Source: Streptomyces sp. CB00316 (GTDB lineage: Bacteria > Actinomycetota > Actinomycetes > Streptomycetales > Streptomycetaceae). Taken from it: a stretch of DNA of 64,000 bases. The position numbers were made by a program, and so were the translations under genes. The notes beneath the pieces were generated by a model, which worked only from the letters and a program-made list of their open reading frames with translations, was not told the origin of the DNA and did not search any database. The stretch lies in NCBI RefSeq assembly GCF_001905595.1, contig NZ_LIXI01000005.1, positions 372,001-436,000 on the forward strand. Direction: 5' to 3'. This document shows positions 7,929-16,528 of the stretch, one piece after another. Every line of letters begins with the position of its first letter. Within the stretch, counting starts at the first letter, position 1.

Positions 7929-7944
7929 CTTGGCCTAGACCTTT
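7929..7944. promoter_or_regulatory. Second, weaker DasR operator (dre2)
   Basis: CTTGGCCTAGACCTTT has the core TGGCCTAGACCT, with two mismatches from the dre palindrome but an intact CTAGACC half. It is 24 bp (centre to centre) from dre1, between divergent dasA and dasR, so it may serve DasR autoregulation or cooperative binding. Confidence 0.7.
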
Positions 7945-8101
7945 AGGGGTGTCAAGGGTGTATAAGAAGTGCACTCGCGTCCGTTATAGGACCGACACCT
8001 AAGGGAGGGCGACGACCCGTGACCGGACCGTGCCACCATGTGAGCCGCGACAGACGGAGGAGCCGGTGACGGCAGCAACGCAAGCGTCGGAGAGGCGGGC
8101 C

Positions 8102-8866
8102 ATGGGTGCCGACGGGGGCAGTTCGGGGAGTGAGACCGGCAACGGTGCGCGCACCGCGCGCGTACCGAAGTACTACCGGCTCAAGCGGCACCTCCTCGAC
8201 ATGACGGATACCTTGCCGCCCGGCACCCCGGTGCCGCCCGAACGCACCTTGGCGGCCGAGTTCGACACCTCGCGCACCACCGTGCGCCAGGCCCTGCAGG
8301 AGCTGGTCGTCGAGGGCCGACTCGAACGCATCCAGGGCAAGGGGACGTTCGTCGCCAAGCCCAAGGTCTCCCAGGCGCTCCAGCTGACCTCGTACACCGA
8401 GGACATGCGCGCCCAGGGGCTTGAGCCGACGTCCCAGCTGCTCGACATCGGCTATGTCACGGCGGACGACACGCTCGCCGGACTGCTGGACATCTCGACG
8501 GGCGGCCGCGTACTGCGCATCGAGCGGCTGCGCCTCGCCAGCGGCGAGCCGATGGCGATCGAGACCACACATCTTTCGGCCAAACGCTTCCCGGCACTGC
8601 GCCGCTCGCTGGTGAAGTACACCTCGCTCTACACCGCGCTCGCCGAGGTGTACGACGTCCGCCTCGCCGAGGCCGAGGAGACCATCGAGACCTCGCTCGC
8701 CACCCCGCGTGAGGCGGGTCTGCTGGGGACGGATGTCGGGCTGCCGATGCTGATGCTCTCCCGGCATTCGATCGATGGCCAGGGCGAACCCGTGGAGTGG
8801 GTGCGATCCGTGTACCGGGGCGACCGGTACAAGTTCGTGGCCCGCCTGAAGCGGCCGGTGGACTGA
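8102..8866 (+). CDS. dasR: GntR/HutC-family global regulator DasR
   Basis: This is the N-acetylglucosamine-responsive master regulator of chitin use, development and antibiotic production. It has 254 residues: a short variable N-terminus, a winged-helix GntR domain at about 21-87 (recognition region [20 protein letters not shown], ending [12 protein letters not shown]), then a UTRA effector domain that binds GlcN-6-P (from about 105; [20 protein letters not shown]). I chose the ATG at 8102 because GGAGAGG precedes it and the length equals S. coelicolor DasR; an in-frame upstream ATG would add 24 residues without a good ribosome site. It is divergent from dasA across the two dre sites and followed by a strong terminator. 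Confidence 0.97.
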   Translation: MGADGGSSGSETGNGARTARVPKYYRLKRHLLDMTDTLPPGTPVPPERTLAAEFDTSRTTVRQALQELVVEGRLERIQGKGTFVAKPKVSQALQLTSYTEDMRAQGLEPTSQLLDIGYVTADDTLAGLLDISTGGRVLRIERLRLASGEPMAIETTHLSAKRFPALRRSLVKYTSLYTALAEVYDVRLAEAEETIETSLATPREAGLLGTDVGLPMLMLSRHSIDGQGEPVEWVRSVYRGDRYKFVARLKRPVD

Positions 8867-8882
8867 GGAACAGCGGCAGGCG

Positions 8883-8930
8883 AACAGGCGGTGGCCCGGG
8901 GATCCCCTCCCCGGGCCACCGCCTGTTTTC
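8883..8930 (+). terminator. Terminator after dasR
   Basis: A perfect 19-bp stem (8883-8901 with 8909-8927) with a 7-nt loop ATCCCCT, followed by a short T run, starts 16 bases after the dasR stop. Confidence 0.92.
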
Positions 8931-9116
8931 GGTCATCTGCGCTGCCGCCCGGATCGCGTGAACCGACCGCCCCTCCCGTCCGTGTCCCTACTGCGGAACG
9001 TGGGTGGAGACATCGGCGATACACGACCGGTATGCAGACAGGGGTTCCGGAGAGCGGCTGTACCACCTAGATTTCGCGCACGTTACGACAGTGATCACGC
9101 GAGGGGACGGATCGAT

Positions 9117-11342
9117 ATGCCGGAATCGCCCACACCAGCACCACCGGTTCCACAAGCACCGGGACGGCGGACACTGTCCCCGAAGTCCATAGCCGTCTGG
9201 AGCCTGGTCGGCCTGGTCGGCGCGATCGGCTGGGCCACCCTCGCGCTCTCGCGGGGTGAGGAGGTCTCCGCCGCCTGGATGCTGGCGGCGGCCCTGGGCT
9301 CGTACGCCATCGCCTACCGCTTCTACTCCCGGTTCATCGCCAACCGGGTCCTCAAGGCGGACAAGAACCGCGCGACGCCGGCCGAACGGCTGGACAACGG
9401 TGTGGACTTCCACCCCACCGACCGCCGGGTCCTGTTCGGCCACCACTTCGCCGCCATCGCGGGGGCCGGGCCGCTGGTCGGCCCCGTGCTCGCCGCGCAG
9501 ATGGGTTATCTGCCCGGCACGATCTGGCTCGTCGTCGGCGTCATCTTCGCCGGTGCCGTCCAGGACATGGTGACGCTCTTCTTCTCGACCCGCCGCAACG
9601 GCCGTTCGCTCGGCCAGATGGCGCGCGACGAGATAGGGCCGGTCGGCGGGATCGCCGCCCTGGTCGCGGTCTTCATGATCATGATCATCCTGCTCGCGGT
9701 CCTCGCGCTGGTCATCGTGAACGCGCTCGCCCACTCGCCGTGGGGCGTCTTCTCCATCGGCATGACGATCCCGATCGCCCTCTTCATGGGCGTCTATCTG
9801 CGCATCCTGCGGCCCGGCAAGGTCAGTGAGGTCTCCCTCATCGGCGTCGCGCTGCTGCTCCTCGCGATCGTCTCGGGCGGCTGGGTCGCCGAATCGTCGT
9901 GGGCGGACTTCTTCACGCTGGAGCCGGGCACGCTGGTCATCTGGATGATCGTGTACGGGTTCCTCGCCTCCGTGCTCCCCGTGTGGCTGCTGCTGGCCCC
10001 GCGCGACTACCTCTCCACCTTCATGAAGATCGGCACGATCGGGCTGCTGGCCCTGGGCGTCATCGTCGCGCTGCCGACGCTGAAGATGCCCGCGATCACC
10101 GACTTCGCCACCAACGGCCAAGGGCCGGTCTTCGCCGGCTCGATGTTCCCGTTCGTCTTCATCACCATCGCCTGTGGCGCGCTCTCCGGCTTCCACTCCC
10201 TGGTCTCCTCCGGCACCACGCCGAAGATGGTCCAGAAGGAGACGCAGATCCGGATGATCGGCTACGGCGCCATGCTGGTCGAGTCGTTCGTGGCGATCAT
10301 GGCGATGATCGCGGCCTGCATCATCGACCCGGGCCTCTACTTCGCCATCAACGCGCCCGCCGGAGTGATCGGCGACAGCGTCCAGGCCGCCTCCCAGGCC
10401 GTGGCCAACTTCGGCTTCACCATCAGCCCGGAGGCCCTGGCGCAGGCCGCCAAGGACGTCGAGGAGACGAGCCTGCTCTCCCGGACCGGCGGTGCGCCGA
10501 CGTTCGCGCTCGGCATGGCGGAGATCTTCTCCGCGGTGATCGGCGGGACCGCGATGAAGGCGTTCTGGTACCACTTCGCCATCATGTTCGAGGCGCTCTT
10601 CATCCTCACCACCGTGGACGCCGGCACCCGCGTCGGGCGCTTCATGCTCCAGGACATGCTGGGCAACGCCTACAAGCCGTTCCGCGAGGTCAGCTGGAAG
10701 CCGGGCGTCTGGTTCGCCAGCGCCGTCGTGGTCGGCGGTTGGGGCTACTTCCTCTGGGTCGGCGTACACGACCCGCTGGGCGGCATCAACCAGCTCTTCC
10801 CGCTCTTCGGCATCGCCAACCAGCTGCTGGCCGCCGTCGCACTGGCCGTCTGCACCACCCTGCTCGTCAAGTCCGGTCGGCTGAGGTGGGCGTGGGTCAC
10901 CGCGGTCCCGCTCGCCTGGGACGTGGCGGTCACGCTCACCGCGAGCTGGCAGAAGATCTTCTCGCCGGACGTGAAGATCGGTTTCTTCGCCCAGCGCGAC
11001 AAGTACCAGGCGGGCATCGACGCGGGCGAGGTGCTGCCGCCCGCCAAGAACATGGACGACATGCAGACCGTGGTCACCAACTCCACCGTCGACGGCGTGC
11101 TGTGCGCCCTCTTCGCGCTCCTCATCATCGTGGTGCTCGTGGACGCCGGCCGGGTCTGCTTCAACGCCATCCGAGACCCGGAGAGCGTGAAGCTCCACGA
11201 GACGCCGTACGTCGAGTCCAAGCTCGTCGCCCCGGCCTCGCTCATCGCCACCAAGGAGGAGAAGGCGGAACTGGCCGCCGCCGGCGTCGGCCCCGAGGGC
11301 GGCATCCGCAAGGAGGCGGCGGGAACGGGGAGCCGGACATGA
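9117..11342 (+). CDS. cstA: Carbon starvation protein CstA-family transporter
   Basis: A 741-residue membrane protein with roughly 15 hydrophobic segments from residue 22 onward (SIAVWSLVGLVGAIGWATLA). It carries the CstA hallmarks FGHHFAAIAGAGPLVGPVLA and QDMVTLFFSTRRNGRSLGQM. CstA-type proteins import peptides or pyruvate (BtsT/YjiY) in E. coli; the substrate here is unknown. The ATG at 9117 is used because CstA homology begins directly after it; the frame is open upstream without similarity. The C-terminal 60 residues are polar. It overlaps the small downstream gene by ATGA, so they are cotranscribed. Confidence 0.94.
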   Translation: MPESPTPAPPVPQAPGRRTLSPKSIAVWSLVGLVGAIGWATLALSRGEEVSAAWMLAAALGSYAIAYRFYSRFIANRVLKADKNRATPAERLDNGVDFHPTDRRVLFGHHFAAIAGAGPLVGPVLAAQMGYLPGTIWLVVGVIFAGAVQDMVTLFFSTRRNGRSLGQMARDEIGPVGGIAALVAVFMIMIILLAVLALVIVNALAHSPWGVFSIGMTIPIALFMGVYLRILRPGKVSEVSLIGVALLLLAIVSGGWVAESSWADFFTLEPGTLVIWMIVYGFLASVLPVWLLLAPRDYLSTFMKIGTIGLLALGVIVALPTLKMPAITDFATNGQGPVFAGSMFPFVFITIACGALSGFHSLVSSGTTPKMVQKETQIRMIGYGAMLVESFVAIMAMIAACIIDPGLYFAINAPAGVIGDSVQAASQAVANFGFTISPEALAQAAKDVEETSLLSRTGGAPTFALGMAEIFSAVIGGTAMKAFWYHFAIMFEALFILTTVDAGTRVGRFMLQDMLGNAYKPFREVSWKPGVWFASAVVVGGWGYFLWVGVHDPLGGINQLFPLFGIANQLLAAVALAVCTTLLVKSGRLRWAWVTAVPLAWDVAVTLTASWQKIFSPDVKIGFFAQRDKYQAGIDAGEVLPPAKNMDDMQTVVTNSTVDGVLCALFALLIIVVLVDAGRVCFNAIRDPESVKLHETPYVESKLVAPASLIATKEEKAELAAAGVGPEGGIRKEAAGTGSRT

Positions 11343-11542
11343 CCCTCGCGGACGTACGACGGGTGGCGGGACGGATCCGCTGGTACGTCCGGGAACTGAC
11401 CGGCGAGTCGGCGTACGACCGCTATGTGGCGCACGCGAGGGTCCACGATCCGGATACTCCGGTGATGACGCGCCGCGCCTTCGAGCACAGCCGCACGGAC
11501 GCCCGTGAGGCGGACCCCCGCGAGGGCTTCCGCTGCTGCTGA
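11339..11542 (+). CDS. YbdD/YjiX-family small protein (CstA partner)
   Basis: A 67-residue protein overlapping the cstA stop by 4 nt. It has the YbdD/YjiX (DUF466) pattern: RIRWYVRELTGESAYDRYVA, then an HDPDTPVMTRRAF segment and a C-terminal RCC. In E. coli the homologues lie directly after cstA and btsT, and this pairing is conserved. The function is not known; a role with the transporter is inferred from the fused translation signals. Confidence 0.93.
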   Translation: MTLADVRRVAGRIRWYVRELTGESAYDRYVAHARVHDPDTPVMTRRAFEHSRTDAREADPREGFRCC

Positions 11543-11558
11543 GCGCCACCGGCCGATC

Positions 11559-11598
11559 GGGGCCGTCGCACCCCTCCCAGGGGCGCGACGGCCCCTTC
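11559..11598 (+). terminator. Terminator after cstA-ybdD
   Basis: The stem GGGGCCGTCGC (11559-11569) pairs with GCGACGGCCCC (11585-11595), 11 bp with a 15-nt loop, followed by TTCT. It separates the transporter operon from the nrdAB control region. Confidence 0.85.
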
Positions 11599-11691
11599 TC
11601 GCTCCCATGTAAGGGCCCGTCAGCACCCGGCCGATACGGAGAAAAGCCGGGCGAAGAAACCAGACCGCCATACCGACACCTGTTCACGCCG

Positions 11692-11739
11692 ACACAACAT
11701 GTGGGGGCTTCCTCATCGAGCGCCCCCCACATGTATGCT
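11692..11739 (+). promoter_or_regulatory. Candidate pair of NrdR boxes upstream of nrdAB
   Basis: Two AT-richer 16-mers, ACACAACATGTGGGGG (11692-11707) and CCCCCACATGTATGCT (11724-11739), lie 32 bp apart start to start, the three-helical-turn spacing known for NrdR box pairs; each resembles the NrdR consensus ACACWATATATWGTGT in its central part. Their inner parts also form an 11-bp inverted repeat (ACATGTGGGGG/CCCCCACATGT). NrdR is known to repress Streptomyces nrdAB. Individual box matches are imperfect. Confidence 0.55.
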
Positions 11740-11860
11740 CGACCTCGCTGTCGCCGCAGGGGAATCCGGTGCGAATCCGGAACTGTCCCGCAACGGTGTG
11801 ATCAGTGTGCTTTTGCACACCCGAAGTCCGACGACCTGTCGACAGCGCGTCCGGCTCGAC
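11740..11860 (+). ncRNA. Cobalamin (B12) riboswitch upstream of nrdAB
   Basis: The conserved riboswitch blocks are present in order: GCAGGGGAATCCGGTG and CGAATCCGGAACTGTCCCGC with CAACGGTG (about 11756-11798), a variable hairpin GTGTGC-TTTT-GCACAC (11805-11820), then AAGTCCGACGACCTGTC (11824-11840). It lies in the nrdAB leader, about 130 bases before the start codon. Two further hairpins follow in the leader (11865-11883, a 7-bp stem, and a GCCCCGCGGGGC palindrome at 11922-11933), possibly the expression platform. A B12 riboswitch that shuts the class Ia enzyme when the B12-dependent class II enzyme can work is established in S. coelicolor. Confidence 0.92.
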
Positions 11861-11991
11861 CGAACCGGACGCCAGACGTCCGGGCCTCGCGGATGGGCCG
11901 GTGGACGCCGTGAGCAGTGCTGCCCCGCGGGGCGTCGCGCTGCCCGGCTCCCCGCTCGCCGCCGGCCCCCAGCCGAGCGAGGGAAAGCCCA

Positions 11992-14406
11992 GTGACCATC
12001 GCGCCCGCCGATCCGGTCTCAGCCACCGAATCCGCTGCCTCCACCACGTCCGGAGCAGGCCGGAACGACGGACCCGGGACCGCCCTGCTGCGGACCCTGA
12101 CCGACCTCGCCGTCGATCTGCCCGACACCGACCCCGGACGGGTCGCCGCCTCCGCGCTGCGCGGGCGCAACGCCCGCTCCGACGAGGCCGAGCTGCGCTC
12201 GCTGGCCACCGAGGCCGCCGCCGGTCTCATCTCCGAGGACCCGGCGTACTCCCGGCTCGCCGCCCGGCTGCTGACCCGTACGATCGCCGACGAGGCCGCG
12301 GGGCAGGGCGCGACGCACTTCTCCGCCTCCGTCGCCGTGGGCCACCGCGAGGGCCTGATCGCGGACCGCACCGCCGAGTTCGTGGCGCTGCACGCGGTCG
12401 CGCTGGACGAACTCGTCGAGCAGGCCCTGGCCGACGGTGCCGACGACCGCTTCGGCTACTTCGGTCTCCGTACGCTGCACAGCCGCTACCTGCTGCGCCA
12501 CCCGCTCACCCGCCAGGTCATCGAGACCCCGCAGCACTTCATGCTGCGCGTGGCCGCAGGCCTCGCCGAGGACGACTCGGTGCGCGCGCTGGACGAGGTC
12601 GCCGCGCTCTACCGGCTGATGAGCCGGCTGGACTACCTCCCCTCCTCCCCCACGCTCTTCAACTCCGGCACCCGGCACCCGCAGATGTCCTCCTGCTACC
12701 TGCTGGACTCGCCCAAGGACGAGCTGGACTCGATCTACGACCGTTACCACCAGGTGGCGCGCCTCTCCAAGCACGCGGGCGGCATCGGTCTGTCGTACTC
12801 CCGCATCCGCGCCCGGGGTTCGCTGATCCGGGGCACCAACGGGCACTCCAACGGCATCGTGCCGTTCCTCAAGACGCTGGACGCCTCCGTCGCGGCGGTG
12901 AACCAGGGCGGCCGGCGCAAGGGCGCCGCCGCGGTCTACCTGGAGACCTGGCACGCGGACATCGAGGAGTTTTTGGAGCTTCGCGACAACACCGGTGAGG
13001 ACCAGCGCCGTACGCACAACCTGAACCTGGCGCACTGGATCCCGGACGAGTTCATGCGCCGCGTCGACGCGGACACGGACTGGTCGCTGTTCTCCCCCGC
13101 CGAGGTCCCCGAGCTGGTCGACCTGTGGGGCGACGAGTTCGACGCGGCCTACCGTGCCGCCGAGGCCAAGGGCCTGGCCCGCAAGACGATTCCGGCGCGT
13201 GAGCTGTACGGCCGGATGATGCGGACCCTCGCGCAGACCGGCCAGGGCTGGATGACGTTCAAGGACGCCTCCAACCGGACCGCGAACCAGACCGCCGAGC
13301 CGGGCCGGGTCGTGCACTCCTCGAACCTGTGCACCGAGATCCTCGAAGTCACCGACGACGGCGAGACGGCCGTCTGCAACCTGGGTTCGGTCAACCTGGG
13401 CGCGTTCGTGAGAGACGGCTCGATCGACTGGGACCGGCTGGACTCCACGGTCCGCACCGCGGTCACCTTCCTCGACCGGGTCGTCGACATCAACTTCTAC
13501 CCGACCGAGCAGGCCGGGCGCTCCAACTCCCGCTGGCGGCCGGTCGGCCTGGGGGCCATGGGCCTCCAGGACGTCTTCTTCCAGCTGCGCCTGCCCTTCG
13601 ACTCCCCCGAGGCCCGCGCGCTCTCGACGAAGATCTCCGAGCGCATCATGCTGGCCGCGTACGAGGCGTCCTGCGACCTCGCCGAGCGGTCCGGCCCGCT
13701 GCCCGCGTGGTCCGAGACCCGGGCCGCGCGCGGCGTGCTGCACCCCGACCACTACGACACCGAGTTGAACTGGCCGGAGCGCTGGGAGGCCCTGCGCGCC
13801 CGGGTCGCGCGGACCGGTATGCGCAACTCGCTGCTGCTCGCCATCGCGCCGACCGCCACGATCGCCTCGATCGCCGGTGTGTACGAGTGCATCGAGCCGC
13901 AGGTCTCCAACCTGTTCAAGCGCGAGACGCTCAGCGGTGAGTTCCTTCAGGTGAACGCCTACCTGGTGGCCGAGCTGAAGAAGCTCGGTGTGTGGGACGC
14001 CCGCACCCGTGAGGCGCTGCGCGAGGCCAGCGGCTCGGTGCAGGGCTTCGCCTGGATCCCCGAGGACGTGCGGGCGCTGTACCGCACGGCGTGGGAGATC
14101 CCGCAGCGCGGCCTGATCGACATGGCGGCGGCCCGTACGCCGTTCCTCGACCAGAGCCAGTCGCTCAACCTGTTCCTGGAGACGCCGACGATCGGCAAGC
14201 TCTCCTCGATGTACGCGTACGCCTGGAAGCAGGGGCTGAAGACGACGTACTACCTGCGTTCGCGCCCGGCGACCCGCATCGCCCGTGCCGCGTCCGGTCA
14301 GGCGTCGGCCGCCACCCCCATTCCCGTACAGCAGGCGTCGGCTCCCGACGCGGACGCCATCGCCTGCTCCCTTGAGAACCCCGAGTCCTGCGAGGCCTGT
14401 CAGTAA
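11992..14406 (+). CDS. nrdA: Class Ia ribonucleotide reductase large subunit NrdA
   Basis: The 804-residue catalytic subunit reduces ribonucleotides for DNA synthesis under aerobic, B12-poor conditions. The active-site segments are PSSPTLFNSGTRHPQMSSCY (first redox Cys), NLCTEI (the Asn-Cys-Glu radical triad) and LNLFLETPTIGKLSSMYAYA followed by YYLRSRPA. The C-terminus ends ESCEACQ, the CxxC-type thiol shuttle. The start is a GTG at 11992 with GAGGGA upstream, behind the riboswitch leader. The N-terminus has the later part of an ATP-cone-like fold (GLISEDPAYSRLAARLL), but the N-terminal KRDG strand that binds the nucleotide is not visible. nrdB follows with a 1-nt overlap. Confidence 0.96.
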   Translation: MTIAPADPVSATESAASTTSGAGRNDGPGTALLRTLTDLAVDLPDTDPGRVAASALRGRNARSDEAELRSLATEAAAGLISEDPAYSRLAARLLTRTIADEAAGQGATHFSASVAVGHREGLIADRTAEFVALHAVALDELVEQALADGADDRFGYFGLRTLHSRYLLRHPLTRQVIETPQHFMLRVAAGLAEDDSVRALDEVAALYRLMSRLDYLPSSPTLFNSGTRHPQMSSCYLLDSPKDELDSIYDRYHQVARLSKHAGGIGLSYSRIRARGSLIRGTNGHSNGIVPFLKTLDASVAAVNQGGRRKGAAAVYLETWHADIEEFLELRDNTGEDQRRTHNLNLAHWIPDEFMRRVDADTDWSLFSPAEVPELVDLWGDEFDAAYRAAEAKGLARKTIPARELYGRMMRTLAQTGQGWMTFKDASNRTANQTAEPGRVVHSSNLCTEILEVTDDGETAVCNLGSVNLGAFVRDGSIDWDRLDSTVRTAVTFLDRVVDINFYPTEQAGRSNSRWRPVGLGAMGLQDVFFQLRLPFDSPEARALSTKISERIMLAAYEASCDLAERSGPLPAWSETRAARGVLHPDHYDTELNWPERWEALRARVARTGMRNSLLLAIAPTATIASIAGVYECIEPQVSNLFKRETLSGEFLQVNAYLVAELKKLGVWDARTREALREASGSVQGFAWIPEDVRALYRTAWEIPQRGLIDMAAARTPFLDQSQSLNLFLETPTIGKLSSMYAYAWKQGLKTTYYLRSRPATRIARAASGQASAATPIPVQQASAPDADAIACSLENPESCEACQ

Positions 14407-15422
14407 TGAGCTCCGACGAAGACAAGAACCTGCTCGACCCGGGCTTCGAGCTGACCCTGCGCCCCATGCGCTACCCGGACTTCTACGAGCGCTACCGGGA
14501 CGCGATCAAGAACACCTGGACCGTCGAGGAGGTCGACCTCCACTCGGACGTCGCCGACCTCGCCAAGCTGTCGCCGGGTGAGCAGCACATGATCGGCCGG
14601 CTGGTGGCGTTCTTCGCGACCGGGGACTCGATCGTCTCCAACAACCTCGTGCTGACGCTGTACAAGCACATCAACTCCCCCGAGGCGCGGCTGTACCTGT
14701 CGCGGCAGCTCTTCGAGGAGGCCGTGCACGTCCAGTTCTACCTGACGCTGCTGGACACCTATCTGCCCGACCCGGACGACCGGGCGGCGGCGTTCGACGC
14801 GGTCGAGGAGATCCCCTCGATCCGGGAGAAGGCCCAGTTCTGCTTCAAGTGGATGGACTCGGTCGAGAAGATCGACCGGCTGGAGACGAAGGCCGACCGC
14901 CGCCGCTTCCTGCTGAACCTGATCTGCTTCGCGGCCTGCATCGAGGGACTGTTCTTCTACGGCGCCTTCGCGTACGTGTACTGGTTCCGCTCGCGCGGCC
15001 TGCTGCACGGTCTCGCCACGGGCACCAACTGGGTGTTCCGTGACGAGACGATGCACATGAACTTCGCGTTCGAGGTCGTGGACACCGTCCGCAAGGAGGA
15101 GCCGGAGCTCTTCGACGACGCGCTCCAGCAGCAGGTCACCGACATGCTGAAGGAAGCCGTCGAGGCGGAGCTGCAGTTCGGCCGCGACCTGTGCGGCGAG
15201 GGGCTGCCGGGCATGAACACCGAGTCGATGCGCCAGTACCTGGAGTGCGTCGCCGACCAGCGGCTCGCCCGCCTGGGCTTCCCGACGGTGTACGGCTCGG
15301 AGAACCCGTTCTCCTTCATGGAGTTGCAGGGCGTCCAGGAGCTGACGAACTTCTTCGAGCGCCGCCCGTCCGCCTACCAGGTGGCGGTCGAGGGCTCGGT
15401 CGGGTTCGACGACGACTTCTAG
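14406..15422 (+). CDS. nrdB: Class Ia ribonucleotide reductase small subunit NrdB
   Basis: The 338-residue subunit carries the di-iron tyrosyl-radical cofactor. All ligand positions expected from E. coli R2 are present: Asp74 (TGDSIVSNN), Glu105 and His108 with radical Tyr112 (EEAVHVQFY), Glu180 (CIEGLFFY), and Glu214/His217 (DETMHM). The start ATG at 14406 shares one base with the nrdA stop. A strong terminator follows 21 bases later, so no third gene is cotranscribed here, unlike the nrdABS arrangement described for S. coelicolor. Confidence 0.97.
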   Translation: MSSDEDKNLLDPGFELTLRPMRYPDFYERYRDAIKNTWTVEEVDLHSDVADLAKLSPGEQHMIGRLVAFFATGDSIVSNNLVLTLYKHINSPEARLYLSRQLFEEAVHVQFYLTLLDTYLPDPDDRAAAFDAVEEIPSIREKAQFCFKWMDSVEKIDRLETKADRRRFLLNLICFAACIEGLFFYGAFAYVYWFRSRGLLHGLATGTNWVFRDETMHMNFAFEVVDTVRKEEPELFDDALQQQVTDMLKEAVEAELQFGRDLCGEGLPGMNTESMRQYLECVADQRLARLGFPTVYGSENPFSFMELQGVQELTNFFERRPSAYQVAVEGSVGFDDDF

Positions 15423-15443
15423 GCCGAGGGGTTCCAACAGCCT

Positions 15444-15484
15444 CGACGCCGCACCACCGCGCCCAGCACGGTGGTGCGGCGTCG
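15444..15484. terminator. Terminator after nrdB
   Basis: A perfect 16-bp stem (15444-15459 with 15469-15484) with a 9-nt loop lies between nrdB and the convergent methyltransferase gene, so it may act in both directions. Confidence 0.9.
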
Positions 15485-15517
15485 TGCGGTAGCCCCCGAG
15501 GGCTTCTCCCGCCCGGC

Positions 15518-16387
15518 CTAGGTGTCCTGCCCCGCAGGGGCGGCCGGCCGGTCCGCCGTGACCAGCCATGACGTGCTGAGGAGCCGTACCGTGCCGTCCG
15601 CCGTCTCGTGGGGGCGCAGGTGGTCCGCGAGGGAGCGGCGGGCGCGGGTGCGGGCGGCCGGGTCGGCCTGCTCCATCAGGTGGCGGCCTGGGCCGGTGTC
15701 CAGCAGGAACGCCGCCGCGTCCTCGGCGCCGTGGCCCCATGTCCCGTACGCCTCGGTCCGGGCGGTGCCGATGCCGGTGAATCCGGCGGCGGCGAGCACT
15801 GCGCGGATGTGGCCCGGGGCGGCCAGGGAGAACATGCCCGGCAGCCCGGGCGCCCCGAAGTCGCCGAGGGGCAGGAAGTCGCGCAGCGACGCCATCGCCG
15901 TGACCCAGCCGTTGCGCGCGGCATCCGCCGGTGTGACGAATGCCAGGCGTCCGCCGGGCCGCAGGGCCCGGCGGACGTTGCCGAAGGCCGCCACCGGGTC
16001 GGAGAAGAACATCACGCCGTAGCGGCTCACCGCCGCGTCGAACGAGCCCTCCTCGAAGGGGTGCACCTGGGTGTCCCCCTGCACGAAGGAGGTGTTCGTG
16101 ACACCCTCCCGCTCCGCGCGGGTGCGCGCCTCGGCCAGCATCGGGCCCGAGAGATCGAGGCCGAGCGCGTGTCCTCGGGGTGCCCTGAGCGCGGCCATGC
16201 GCGTGGTCTGCCCGGAACCGCAGCCGAGGTCGAGGATCCGGTGGTCCACGGCGATCCCGGCCGCATTGAGCAGCGGCTCGTTGAAGCCCTCGTTCACGGC
16301 GTTCCAGCGGTCCTGGTTGCGGGCCCAGTGTGAGCCTTCCGGGCCGTTCCATGCTTGCGCCTGCTCGGTGTTGACGACGTCCGGCAC
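15518..16387 (-). CDS. Class I SAM-dependent methyltransferase
   Basis: A 289-residue Methyltransf_11/25-type protein. Motif I reads ILDLGCGSGQTT, followed by LGLDLSGPMLAEART (motif II acidic residue), the SRYGVMFFSDPVAAF region (motif IV-like) and RRALRPGGRLAFVTP. I chose the GTG at 16387 because GGAGG lies five bases upstream; an upstream ATG at 16423 has no ribosome site and would overlap the operator. It is divergent from a tetR gene across a perfect palindrome, so it is probably repressed by that regulator. The substrate is unknown; small-molecule methylation is most likely from the family. Confidence 0.87.
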   Translation of the reverse strand: MPDVVNTEQAQAWNGPEGSHWARNQDRWNAVNEGFNEPLLNAAGIAVDHRILDLGCGSGQTTRMAALRAPRGHALGLDLSGPMLAEARTRAEREGVTNTSFVQGDTQVHPFEEGSFDAAVSRYGVMFFSDPVAAFGNVRRALRPGGRLAFVTPADAARNGWVTAMASLRDFLPLGDFGAPGLPGMFSLAAPGHIRAVLAAAGFTGIGTARTEAYGTWGHGAEDAAAFLLDTGPGRHLMEQADPAARTRARRSLADHLRPHETADGTVRLLSTSWLVTADRPAAPAGQDT

Positions 16388-16432
16388 GGGTGCCTCCAGT
16401 GGCGAATCACGGATAATGGGCATGCGCCCAAA

Positions 16433-16456
16433 CAGTATGGGCAGATGCCCATACTG
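16433..16456. promoter_or_regulatory. Perfect 24-bp palindromic operator between methyltransferase and tetR genes
   Basis: Two 11-bp arms, CAGTATGGGCA and TGCCCATACTG, are separated by GA. It is centred about 85 bp from the tetR start and 58 bp from the methyltransferase start. TetR-family repressors typically bind such sites in divergent promoters, so the neighbouring regulator is the likely ligand. Confidence 0.85.
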
Positions 16457-16528
16457 GCAACCGCCGTTACCATCCACGGTGCGGTCGCCGTTCGAAGGCG
16501 GCGGCACCGGAACGGAAGAGAGGCCCCC

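Noticed and set aside
8988-11732. A 914-codon open frame antisense to cstA
   Set aside because: Low-complexity Asp/His/Arg/Gly translation without motifs; the cstA sense frame carries clear membrane helices and family signatures.
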